From: Thermoascus crustaceus
Taxonomy: Eukaryota > Ascomycota > Eurotiomycetes > Eurotiales > Thermoascaceae
Length of the DNA: 64,000 nucleotides
Reading direction: 5' to 3'
NCBI GenBank assembly: GCA_001599835.1
Contig: BCIC01000006.1
Span: forward strand, 2,252,215-2,316,214
A program made the position numbers and the translations under genes. Below, one piece after another: positions 22,780-33,016 of this stretch. Position 1 is the first letter of the stretch; each line of letters starts with the position of its first letter. The notes beneath the pieces are model-generated. The model saw nothing but the letters and a program-made list of their open reading frames with translations, made no database searches and was not told the origin of the DNA.

Positions 22780-23901
22780 ATGCACTTCTACAACACCCAC
22801 GCCGGCTTCCTCTACCGCCAGCTTTTTCTCACACCCCTGAAACCCCCGGCCTCTTTCTCCCTCCGAGGGAAGACTGGTCTAGTGACGGGGTCCAACACCG
22901 GGTTGGGCCCAATATCAGGCATGCGCCCAACTCCTCTCCCTCGGCCTCACCCATCTCATCCTTGCCGTCCGAAACGTCGCCAAGAGCGAGTCGGCACGGG
23001 AGTCCCTTCTAGCATCTCTCCCAACAGGCTCCAAACGAGATGTGGTAATTGAGGTCTGGGTACTAGACCTGTCCGACTACGCCAGCATCATCGCCTTTGT
23101 TGAGAAGCTGAAGAAGAAGCGCTTCGATGATGACATACGACTGGACTTTGCCATCCTCAACGCCGGAGTCGCCAGCTTCGAGTTCTACCGGAATCCGCTG
23201 ACTTCGAACGAAGTCAGCATCCAGACCAACTGGCTGAGCACCGCTCTTCTGACGCTGCTGCTGTTGCCGTAGCTGGATCAAACAGAAACAAGTTGCTGTT
23301 GCCGACGACCCCAATCGTAATAATAATGCCAATGATAATAATTATGCACGCCCTGTCCTGTCGATCGTGGGCAGCGAAACGGCCGCTTGGGCCAAGTTCA
23401 AGGAAGCCAAAAACGAGGTCGCAGCGACCACGAGCATCCTCGCGGCGCTGAACGACGAGAAAAACTTCGACATGAGAGACCGATACTACACGTCCAAATT
23501 ACTCTTGGAGCTGTTTTTTCCTCGAGCTAGTCGACCGTCGTCGTCAGAGATCATCCCCTTCCGAAACCGGGTTCACGATTCTCAACCTAGTCAACCCGGG
23601 CTTCTGCTACGGTTCAGAGCTCCACCGCAGGGCAACAGGAACAGTGCTCGGTAAGATCCTGGAAACCGTCAAAAGGATCATCGGACGTTCCGTCCAGGTC
23701 GGGGCGAGAACGCTGGTCCATGGTGCGGTGTTGGCGGGTCCGGAGTCGAACGGGAGATATCTGAGCCCCTGCCGCGTTGTGCCTTTTGCGGACTATGCAG
23801 AAAGTCGCAAGGGGAAGATCATAAAGAGGGAAGTCTGGGATGCGATGGTTGCCGAGGTAGGGAAAGTCGTAGATATTGGAAAGGTGCTGGCGGAGATCTG
23901 A
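22780..23901 (+). pseudogene. Short-chain dehydrogenase/reductase, frameshifted
   Basis: From ATG 22780 the reading gives a classical SDR: the cofactor loop TGSNTGLG, then LLSLGLTHLILAVRNVAKSE, the FAILNAGVA strand, the active site YYTSK with the Tyr-x3-Lys spacing, and a C-terminal NPGFCYGSEL region. Three frame changes are needed to read through. The first is near 22905-22925, just after TGLG. The second is near 23270, where the upstream frame ends in TAG. The third is at a run of six T at about 23513-23518, where five would keep frame. A poly-Asn segment (AATAATAAT) at about 23317-23340 is also unusual. Overall length and order fit a roughly 340-residue retinol-dehydrogenase-like SDR. Either the gene is dead, or some of these breaks are sequencing errors; the homopolymer site is the likeliest error. 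Confidence 0.75.
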
Positions 23902-24880
23902 AGATTGTTCGAGGGTCCCGTCGAGTCATGCATCTATGTCTTCTGCAGTGCCTGACTTATGTTAGAACGGAGGGCACCTTAAGGAATCTATATCTCCATT
24001 GATGCTTTGTTATGTCTGATCTGTGGTTATTTTGAGCCATTGCTTCTGAATGGCTTGAGAAGTGAGTAACTCATTTTGTCCACCGTAATGCCCCCCAAGG
24101 ACTAAAGGCACATATTTCAGATTAATTTATACAGTTCGATTATAGAAACTCTTTGCAGCTCTATACCTTTGATCCCTTCCATCTCATTTCATGAACCCAC
24201 CCCTGTTCCATAGCGTGAATAGTCATATAAATGCCTCGTATATATATGTAGATCATGGGTTAGCCAACTTGGGAGAGGAGCTTGAGCAATGATGGAATTG
24301 ATCTGACTGATTGCGCTTACGCTCTGAAATCCTCCGTATCACAATCAATATCTTCTTCAAATACATCCTTGATGCCTGCTCAGCCAAACCGTATTTGTAC
24401 TGGTAACGCGTGTTAAGTACCTAGCAGGGACGGGATGGAAAGCCTCAGGCTCCCTTCCCGTTAGAACTGAGCCACCTGATCTCACTCTGCCTAGGCGCGA
24501 TAAGACGTTCATGTGGGGTTGAGCGGGAAATGCGTAAAACCTATCTCAGCACTATATCCTTAGTCTGGAATAGCTCTGCCCGCAGATTGGCTGCTGAACA
24601 TGCCCGCTTATGGTGTGGGATGGGAGACAAAGATCGCGGATTGGACGATCATATGTCGGAGCACGCCGCTGCAGCAACATACTGTGCATACTGAGGTAAC
24701 CATGTTCAAGATGAAAAATGAGGGGTGATGTGATAGATGCGATGGATGGGTTCTCACTTCTCGTGATTTTAAGACGTCTGTTCTTTCTTCTGTATTTGTG
24801 CTGTGCTTTTCTGTGTTTCTCTCGATCAGTATCAGTACCTCGGAGTCTCATAGACATCACGTTGCGTTGCATTATTCACC
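23902..24880. other. Intergenic, upstream of the RidA gene
   Basis: No gene was recognised in nearly 1 kb. The part from about 24720 to 24880 is the likely promoter and leader of the RidA gene. Confidence 0.55.
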
Positions 24881-25460
24881 ATGGCCTCTGTAAAAACGCC
24901 CGTCCTCACCGAAAAGGCTCCCAAGCCGCTCCCCGGTATCTACAACCAGGCTATCATCGCCAACGGCGTCGTGTACTGCTCCGGTGCGGTTGCAATGGAC
25001 CCGGAGACGGGAAAATTGATCGAGGGCGATATCAAGGCTCATACGGTATGCTACCTATCATATACCCCTACTTAACCTAGGGTGCCTCCTTGACAGTCAT
25101 GTACCTGTTGCTTTCGTAGAGTGCAGGCTAATTGTGGAACCAGCACCAATGCATCAAGAACCTGACACACATCCTCGAGGCTGCCGGCTCCAACATTGAC
25201 AAGGTCGTCAAGGTTAATGTCTTCCTGTCCAACATGGATGACTTTGCCGAGATGAACTCGGTCTATATGCAGTATTGGGGGGATGTCAAGCCGTGTCGGA
25301 CGTACGTGTCCCCCGAAATCCTGTCTTGAATTCCTATTTCGTATTGAATGTGTACTTTACAGAGGTTGGAGATGCTAATGGATATGATGTCAGGTGCGTT
25401 GCGGTCAAGACATTGCCTCTCAACACGGACGTCGAGATCGAGTGCATTGCTGTGCTGTAG
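24881..25460 (+). CDS. RidA (YjgF/YER057c/UK114) family enamine/imine deaminase
   Basis: Three exons, 24881-25045, 25144-25301 and 25394-25460, give 129 residues, the usual RidA length. Introns are 98 and 92 bp. Family blocks are clear: IYNQAIIANGVVYCSGAVAM near the N-terminus, HQCIKNLTHILEAAGSNIDK in the middle, VVKVNVFLSNMDDF, and KPCRTCVAVKTLP containing the arginine that binds the substrate carboxylate in RidA proteins, with the final Glu in VEIECIAVL. RidA enzymes hydrolyse reactive 2-aminoacrylate and related imines formed by PLP enzymes, in cytosol or mitochondria. There is no obvious mitochondrial leader, so this is probably the cytosolic (Hmf1-like) type. The gene looks intact. Confidence 0.92.
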
Positions 25461-25554
25461 ATGGGATGGGCATTTTTGTATTGATTAAAACGCACAAAAG
25501 TAGTAACGGTTGTGATAAACCTTTCAGAAGGCTACCTGTTGCGTGAGGAAATGA

Positions 25555-26320
25555 TTAGTTCGGCTTTTCAATCAACTTCGCAAGAGTCATATAGGCCTCC
25601 TGGAGGAGCTCCCATCTGCATCCCTCAAGGCATTCCATGACGGAGTGCAAAAGCCCCTTTGTGTGATTAGCTACCCTTGGAATGTCATTCGGCTCACACT
25701 TCAACATCACAGAACTAAGGTAGCATGGTATAGTGACCAAGGCCGGAGCGCGATGTTATCCTCCGCTGAAAGAGCCATTCAATGTCATGATAGAGTTTTG
25801 GGGTATTGGATGAAGGATCGAAAAACAATGAGTTGACATTGTCTTCTGTTAGCAAGTTGACCGTGTCCGTCTGGACATCCACGCCGTAGATCGTTTGCTG
25901 GTCTTGGTGGACGGTTGGAGACATGGTTTCAGTGCCCTCAGCTTGATCTTCAATCCTATTATGATGGTTGTTGCTCCTGGAATCCATTTGACTGTCCTGA
26001 AGCAGTTGGTCGTCGTCGTTGAGCATCGCGGTCGACCCAGGCATCTGAGTCTGCCAAACATCTTCCACGATGGCAGCGACGACTCCGCCCGAGTTTCGAA
26101 ACCACATCCCCTTTTCATGCCGCTTCTCGTGCCTCTGGAGCAAATCCTTGCGAACAAACCGCTTTGGACAGCAACCACATTGGTAAACATGTTTGGGGCA
26201 ATCTGTGACAGTTGGATGAATGAGATGCTTGTTTACATTCAAGTTAGCATCCGGGCGTTGACGTATACGATAACCGATGTCTCGAGAGATGCTCTGATCG
26301 AAGGAAGGTCTTTTCACCAC
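25555..26320 (-). pseudogene. C2H2 zinc-finger factor, remnant
   Basis: The minus strand encodes one clear C2H2 finger, YQCGCCPKRFVRKDLLQRH followed by EKRH, and then KGMWFRNSGGVV, a combination known from fungal C2H2 regulators that also carry a large fungal TF domain. Here the frame runs only to 25715 (GLGHYTMLP, stop). A short second frame (25740-25555, ending TLAKLIEKPN) overlaps it out of frame. No ATG lies in frame near 26320 (the frame opens with GTG), a first finger seems lost, and the expected several hundred residues of middle-homology domain are absent. I read this as a truncated relic. The alternative is a short single-finger gene with an unrecognised first exon. Confidence 0.5.
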
Positions 26321-26632
26321 CAGCTTCTGTACAAGTGAATCCTTTTGGCATTAGGATGAATCTTACTGCAGTTCCATACAAATGCTCTTGAGTTGTCGGA
26401 CTATCAAGCATCTAAGCCTCGGGCTCGAGATAGTTATAAACTACCGCTTATCTAATCGCAGAGACATCCATATACCTCTTCCAGAATGCCCTTTGATTTA
26501 AGACCTTACTGGGTTGTATTATGTCCCTAAGGTACGGATGTATAACTCCGTCTCTTCTTACGTACATCTAGACGTCCTGATCTAAGGCAAGAACATGCTA
26601 ACTGCATACGTTTGATCGTCCAGGTGCCTCCT
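26321..26632. other. Intergenic
   Basis: Short spacer holding the 3' UTR of the SMP-30-type gene. No coding similarity was seen. Confidence 0.5.
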
Positions 26633-27715
26633 CTACCCCGCAAATTCGTACTTTGGCTGTCCTTTGGCATCTTCGGGCTTGTACATGAATATGTGCCCAC
26701 CTTCATCATCTGGCTTAGCATCTGCGCTCCGGTCCTTCCCAGTCGCGACGTAGATGATGTTGTGATCTTTTCCACCCCATGTTGTGCAAGCGGGATTCTT
26801 TGCTGAGAAAATGATGTCCTTGAGGTGTTTCCCTTCCGGGCTGAATACCATCACTCGATTGGACGCAAACACTGCAATCCACAAGTTACCCTCAGTGCTA
26901 AGTTTTGGTATCGGTTAGTTTGATGACTGATTCAAGAGGGACGGGGATCTGCTCACTCGAGGACCATCCCATCAGGCTCCCCGTAGGAGCTCCGACGGTC
27001 AATCAGAAGACGCTTGTTGGAGATGTTGCCCGTCTCCAAGTCGAAGTCATAGGCGAAAACCATCATGGCCACGGAATCATTGAAATACACTGGTCTGTCT
27101 TAGCTGAAATCGATCCAGATGGTCTTGGGGGTGCCCACTTGTCTTGTTATCTGGACTCCATGCCAGACCATTTCCACAGACAACGCCACCGTCAATCATT
27201 AGGTGGAGACTTCCATCCGGATCGTACCTCCACAGTCTCCCTTTCGGCTTTCCATAGCTCTCCGGGAGCTTGTTGGGGCCGTACGCCATTGCCTTCTTGT
27301 CAATCTCCGCCAGCCAGAAGCGTCCCTTGGCATCGATACCTCCATCGTTAAAGCGGAGTTCGTCCCGTTGATCAGTCGGAATGATCTCCTTGACCACCTC
27401 CAATTTTCCCGTTTGCTCATCGAGGAAACAGACACCTTGGTAGTAGGCCGCGATATAGCTTCCTGGCTTATCCTTCCTGAAGAAGGCCACGGTGACACTG
27501 TCTTCGAGTTCCAATACTCGTGCATCTTCGACCGGATCGCCGGTCTCTGGGTCGACTTTCAGGATGTGAAGCTCTGGAGGCTCCGCAAGACAGTCAACCC
27601 AGTGGAGAGTCGAGTCACTGGCTCTGTATATTGGGGCCTCGCCGAGGACCATGGGCCCTTTGCGGCAGTAGTACCAGGCCTTTCCGCCGTCGATCGTTTC
27701 CAATGGCTGTGTCAT
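26633..27715 (-). CDS. SMP-30/gluconolactonase-type beta-propeller lactonase
   Basis: Three exons, 27715-27139, 27089-26957 and 26897-26633, give 324 residues. Introns are 49 and 59 bp (GTGGGC...ACCAG and GTGAGC...CTTAG). The SMP-30/regucalcin landmarks are present: MVLGEAPIYR with the metal-binding Glu, ELRFNDGGIDAKGRFW with the Asn, VVCGNGLAWSPDNKT with the second Asn, and MYFNDS with the Asp, all of which would bind one divalent cation in the six-bladed propeller. This family opens sugar-acid lactones and other small lactones. The substrate here is unknown. There is no signal peptide, so it is probably cytosolic. It is transcribed divergently from the NCS1 permease across 356 bp that carry CreA-like sites. 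Confidence 0.88.
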
Positions 27716-27886
27716 GTTGTCTGGTTCCGTGTGTTGGTGATTGTCCGCCCCTCCAAGTTTCCCTGTTACATCCTATTTAATTGCTTTCTACGTTGCAATT
27801 GCTAATGCACACTGACATCGTGCAGGGATTCGAAATGTGGAACAGAATGTGCAAAAGTCTCCGGTGTCACAACTCCGAGAGGGGGT

Positions 27887-27900
27887 GCGGGGGTCTCCGC
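27887..27900. promoter_or_regulatory. Paired CreA-like sites
   Basis: GCGGGG (27887-27892) and CTCCGC (27895-27900, i.e. GCGGAG on the minus strand) both fit the CreA consensus SYGGRG and lie two bases apart in opposite orientation. Closely spaced pairs are the functional form in known CreA-regulated promoters. Confidence 0.45.
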
Positions 27901-27947
27901 CCACGCAAGACGAGGGATGCCGCGCAGCATACATTCCGCATTGGCTG

Positions 27948-27953
27948 CGATAA
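27948..27953 (+). promoter_or_regulatory. GATA (AreA-type) site
   Basis: CGATAA matches the HGATAR consensus of GATA factors that act in nitrogen regulation. The site is single, so its weight is low. Confidence 0.3.
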
Positions 27954-27997
27954 CACGTAAGGGCAACACTACGTGCAAAGATGGATTCAATGTTGGA

Positions 27998-28003
27998 TAT
28001 AAA
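27998..28003 (+). promoter_or_regulatory. TATA box of the NCS1 permease gene
   Basis: TATAAA lies 69 bp before the ATG at 28072, in GGATATAAATGG context. Confidence 0.5.
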
Positions 28004-28071
28004 TGGGCCAGGCCCACAGCTGGTAGCTCCAGAGAGCAAACCTTGTTTGTTCTGGCCGCAGCTAGTCCACT

Positions 28072-30099
28072 ATGTTCTCCAAACTGCATGTAACCGCAGG
28101 TAGATCTTGCTCCACTCGCTTCAAGAGTATCTTTACATCGGGGCATGTTCTTCATACTGCTATAAAATTGGAAAGTTCTTCTGCCCTAGTCAACGAGGAT
28201 CTTCTCCCTTCACCGTCAGAACGACGGACTTGGACGGCATGGGATTTCTTCTCGTACTGGTGAGCTAATTGAAATGTTACGCCCATTATGAACCCACCGA
28301 AAATGTATAGGCCGTCCTGACCGTAACATAGGTGGAGTGAGTCCTGGGCAATTGCTACATGGTCGATCGGCTCATCCCTGATTGCACTGGGGGCAACGAT
28401 CAGAGATGCATTGCTGGTCGTTCTTTTTGCGAACGTGCTATCTTCTGTGGTCATTGTCCTCAATGGCAGGGCAGCCGCTACTTATCATATCGGCTATCCG
28501 GTATTGTCCCGAGTGTCTTTTGGGATATATGGACAATTCTTCGTGGTCATCCTTCGAGCTCTGCTCAGCATCATATGGGGTTTGCTTACGCCTTCCTTGA
28601 AAGGAGTTCTACTTGTTGATATATTCTCTGCGCAGGGGGCGTACAACTCTACTATGAGGGTCAATTTATCTCCATCTGCCTCCGCTGCATCTTTCCAAGC
28701 TGGGGTAGAATTCACAATGTGATTCCAGAGGTTCGACGGACGGCTCCAGACTTTACGGGCGCCGCTGACATATGTAAATCCAGAGCCAACACATCACGAC
28801 GCAGGGAATGGTCGGCTTCTTCCTTGCATTTATCTTTACTATTCCTCTAATGTTTATCCACACAACTAAGATCCGCCATTTGTTCAGCGTCAAGTCTGTC
28901 GTCCTTCCTCTGGCGGGGCTAGGCATCGTGTGTTGGGCAACATCAGCAAATGGAGGTGTCTCTGCTGATGGACTCGTCGACGAGTCTGCGAAAGCATCCA
29001 CTTCGGTCTTCGCATGGGGGATCATCGCGCAGTTCAATTCCGTCATGGGAGCCAATAGCGCGCTACTTGTCACGGTTCCGGATCTCGCCCGGTATTCGAA
29101 GACGAAGCAAGCGCAGTTGTATGGGCAAGCTCTGGGACTGCCACTGTCGCAGACCATTTGTGCTGCATGTGGGATTATTACTACAGTAAGCAAAGAGAAG
29201 GGAAAAAAATCGAATTCCGAATACTAAGATCTGATATTTCTCCAGTCAGCAGTCATGAACATGTACGGTGAAGCATACTGGAACGCGTACGACCTCCTGA
29301 ACAGCATCCTCAACCGATCTTACAGCCCTAAAGCCCGAGCAGGAGTATTCTTCGCCTCTGCCTCGTTTGCATTTGCGGCGCTGGGCACGACGATCGCCTG
29401 CAACATCGTCCCTTTCGCTGCAGATATTACCTGCTTGGCTCCTCGATATATCAACATCGTACGCGGGCAGATCATCTGTCTCGTCATCGCATTTGCTATC
29501 GTCCCTTGGTAAGTTTCTTTCCTCTCCTTCTCTAGCAATAACCGCTCCTCAATTAGCCCTTGCAACAGACAGACACCCTAACATATTGATCTAACAGGAG
29601 AATTGTCGCAACAGCAAATGGCTTTCTCCAATTCCTCAGCGGCTACTCTATTTTTCAAGCCCCCGTCGTCGGAATCATGCTGGCCGACTACTTCCTCATC
29701 CGCCGGTGCAACATCAACTTGACAGACCTCTTCAACAGTTCTCCGAGCGGTCGCTACTTCTACCTCAAGGGTGTGAACATGCGGGCTTTCGTTGCATTCG
29801 TGATCGGCTTTCTCCTCCCGCTCCCGGGGTTCATCGGTAGCTTTGGCCACAATATCAGTGCGGCTGCTACACAGATGTTTGACCTGGGATGGGTGTTGAG
29901 TTTCGTGATGGGTGGAGTTGCGTATCTTGTTATCTGCATGGTCTGGAAAGTCCCGTATTACGACGAGGACAGGAGCGTCGCTTTTGAGGGCAAGGCGGTC
30001 GATACTAATAATACTTTGCATGGAGCCGTTGTTATCGATTGTGACGGGAGTGTCGTAAGAACAGAGTGTGCTCTGCCTAGGGAGAATGGGGGCAACTGA
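28072..30099 (+). CDS. NCS1 (Fur-type) nucleobase/allantoin-family permease
   Basis: Six exons, 28072-28259, 28332-28579, 28636-28730, 28784-29185, 29246-29508 and 29598-30099, join in frame to 565 residues. Introns are 53-89 bp, each with GT and AG. The protein has the NCS1 pattern of about twelve hydrophobic segments. After a cytosolic N-tail come NEDLLPSPSERRTWTAWDFF, SWAIATWSIGSSLIALG, YHIGYPVLSRVSFGIYGQFF, the MVGFFLAFIFTIPLMF segment, QFNSVMGANSALLVTVPDL, and GYSIFQAPVVGIMLADYFLI. Members of this family import uracil, allantoin, uric acid, nucleosides or related compounds with protons at the plasma membrane. The substrate cannot be read reliably from sequence. The first intron needs the acceptor at 28331, because the nearer AG at 28311 would bring a stop into frame. 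The gene pairs with the divergent lactonase gene. Confidence 0.9.
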
Positions 30100-30839
30100 G
30101 GGGAAGAGTCGGCCACCAAAGAAGGAATGAAGTCCAGTGTTTGATTTGATCGTTCCTACACCATGGGATACTCGAGGGATGTTTTATTTGAGAGATATCC
30201 TTTTATTAACCCTATTCTTGGTATAGAACATAATAACAATAATCGATTTAGGTGAGTACCTCTTATAGGGCATGCTATATCTGCTACCAATGACCGCAAC
30301 TAGATGTCATGACACTTTGCTCTGTGGCCAAGCTCTATAACAATGCATGTTACATAGTACTCTACAATTGTTCTACCAAGCCATCTCTCAGCTGCCGTGG
30401 ACACATTTTTATGATTTTCTCTGCCATGTCATGTCATATTGCGTCATGTTGCACTTTGTACTGTACGTCCAGCGCAGTTGGCAGCACCAGTGTTAAACAG
30501 TTTATTAAAATAATATACTAATTATTCTCATGAAATTTTTCACAGATGCCCTGGGCCGATAAACCGCGGTATCAAAGATGCCTAAGAGGTAGCAGAACCT
30601 GGAGAGTTTACCATCCACCCATGGATGGATGGAACATCAAACCCGCACGCACCACGTGCCAGGAATCGACTTACATATTCTTCTTGCTGCAAAATTTGGG
30701 TTTTTTTTCCACCTATTTTATTGGCAAAGAATAAAAAAAATGCCCCCGCAACCCCCCGCATGGTCTGGTTCGGGAGACATCTCATGGGCCGTGAGATCTC
30801 CGTCCCCGAATACCATAAGCATAACCATGACCGTCACCA
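30100..30839. other. Intergenic
   Basis: AT-rich, with the 3' UTR of the permease at its left. No gene was recognised. Confidence 0.5.
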
Positions 30840-33016
30840 TCATAAGGAATTAATCAATGACTCCGGCCAAGATAGGATCATGAAGGCAGTGAACAGGAAC
30901 AGAACTAATATGGAAATAGCAGCAACTACTATGAAAATAACCATGGAGTAATCTGAAGCAGCATCAGCAGAACGCCTAACTGTACCAGTACCTATGTCAA
31001 CGCGCCTCCACTCCACATGCCTCTTAGATCCCAACGCCTGTAGGAGATCAAACTCATATTGAGACGCGTTGTGCCTCAACTGCATCGGAAAGGGCCTCGA
31101 CACGATTGTGTTCTTCGTTTTGATCTCCAGACCTGCTTCTCTACTAATCTTCGTGAACTCATGCTCACTCATGTACTGGTTGAATAATGTCTCAAAGTCC
31201 CGAAACATTTTTGCCGCAAAGGCGATGCGGATAAGGTCCGCGCCTCTGTCGGGGAAGTTGTGTCGAGTGAGTGAGAGGTAACGCTCAAGTCGGGGCGTGT
31301 CGTCTCTGAGTGATAAAACGGTGTCGAATTCGGTACAGGTTTCTTCGAGAGCGTTCATGAAGAGACAGAGACGGGTGGCGTGTACGTTTTGCAATTTGGG
31401 TTTCAGGAGGGTGCCGAATGTGTTAAGGGTTTTTCTGGGGCCAAAGTAAGCGCCGTCTGAAATGTTGGAGCCTAGCAAGTAAGTGAATAGGATACTGGTT
31501 AGATCGTCGAATTTCAAATGTGAAGGGGCAAAAGCGTAAAATCAGATTGGTTTAGTATGTAGGCAGATATGTACTAGGTATCTCACCTCGATTCTATCAA
31601 ACAAGTAGGGCCTGACGCCGTCGTTTTTAAAGGCACCAGGTAGTTCAACTGCGTCAAGACAGAAAAGATGAAGGTTGATGGCAATAATGCAAGAGCAGAT
31701 CCTGGAGGTAGAAGAAGAGGCTCCCGTAGATCTCGTTCTTAGCCGGGGGCTTTGGACGTGACTTCGTCTAGGGGCCAGCCCGCAAGAGGATCAGCCGAGT
31801 CGTACATTGGCCAGCGATTGTCTATTATATACAGCGTTCTAAGAATTATGTTTGGTCAAAAAGGAAACACCATTCAGATCAGGGGCTGTGGCTCACGGAT
31901 TAGGGGTATCGAAGTTTTTCTGACTCGCGCCGAATGGCAGTAGAATCCCATACTCGCGGAACTTCATGGCGCAGACACGCCATCCGGGCTTCTTCTGGTA
32001 AAAGGTCCGTTCAAGGTAATCTTTTCGATGCGGTGCCAATACCGTCGACTTGCGAATGCGCTGTGCCTCACCTACTGACAAGCCCTCAGGAACCTTGAGG
32101 AACTGGCGAAGACGGCACCATTGTTCTTTTGTGAGAACCAGATGCAGCAATCTGGAACCGAATTTCCATGTCTTCCTGACATGGCGCGTGCTGTCCTCCA
32201 GGCTTTCGAACTTTGTGCAAACATCTTCGACAAGAGGCAGGATGTTATCGCGTAGAGAGCGCAGTATTTGCTCCGGAATCAGAGCTGAATACCAAATGTG
32301 GATCAATATCGGGGTGGCCTCGCAAGCTCATAGTGCAATGAGACCAGGAGAAGAATCACGTTCCTGGCGAGGACGTCAAAGTCAATGTCATTGACTACAA
32401 AATTGCACTGTCCGTGGAAGGTCTCCGGCAGCGAGGCCAGCGTCTTCACGATGTTTCGTATATTCCCTGAGGCTAGAATATGATAATCGGTCAGTCACTC
32501 ATCTCACATTATTTCACGAGGGGAGGGGGGCTTCTCAACATGCCTGCGAAGAGAACATTCAGGGTTCCGGGAAAGTTGGACCCTTCATTTTGCTCCAGGT
32601 TGAGCAGGTTGAGCACGTCCAGGGCTGGCATATTACCCCACAGATACTTGTGCGTTCCATGCCCATGATAGTCCCCTGTAGGAGCAATAAAAGCCGGTTC
32701 CCGTCTTTCCACGTACCATGACGGTTTCCACGTAGATCTATTTAGCCGTGACCTGCAATCCTTCTCGTGCTAAAGCCGATGCGCAAGCCGGCAGTCTCTA
32801 CTGCAGTACTAAGGACATTCTATTAGTAGAGTACATATCAAAACGCAGACTTGGTAATTCAGACAAACAACCCTGAACCAAAAAGCAGTTCGAACACGCC
32901 TCTGATGCGTGGTTCGGATAGGATAGTGTTCCATATTTCCCAGTATTCGCGCAGAAATGCTTGGGCAACGAAAAGCGATACATCCTGTTGTTTAACAACC
33001 CAACGCTAGTGGGCAA
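30840..33016 (-). pseudogene. MYND-finger/DUF4470 protein gene, broken, with C-terminal membrane segment
   Basis: Read from right to left on the minus strand, a MYND-type finger starts with EACSNC (about 32900) and ends with YCSRDCRLAHRL, a TAG stop, then HEKDC (about 32770-32815). STWKPSWYVERREPAF and KYLWGNMPALDVLNLL follow, and then the DUF4470 core NIRNIVKTLASLPETF, CNFVVNDIDFDVLARN and HIWYSALIPEQ. Later pieces are RWPMYDSADPLAGWPLDE, NEIYGSLFFYLQDLLL, PYLFDRIE, and, in the frame 31517-30840, SNISDGAYFG. The product would end in a hydrophobic stretch (MVIFIVVAAISILVLFLF). Besides the TAG, frame changes are needed near 32345, 31740 and 31690, and an intron near 31485-31590 does not join in phase. 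The family is found widely in filamentous fungi with unknown function. As read, the gene cannot make the full protein. Confidence 0.68.

Larger units (their letters stand above)
27716..28071. promoter_or_regulatory. Bidirectional promoter, SMP-30-type lactonase / NCS1 permease
   Basis: A 356-bp spacer lies between the two start codons. It contains paired CreA-like hexamers, an AreA-type GATA site and a TATAAA box placed for the permease. The arrangement suggests that both genes answer to carbon and nitrogen status. This is an inference from motifs only. Confidence 0.5.
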
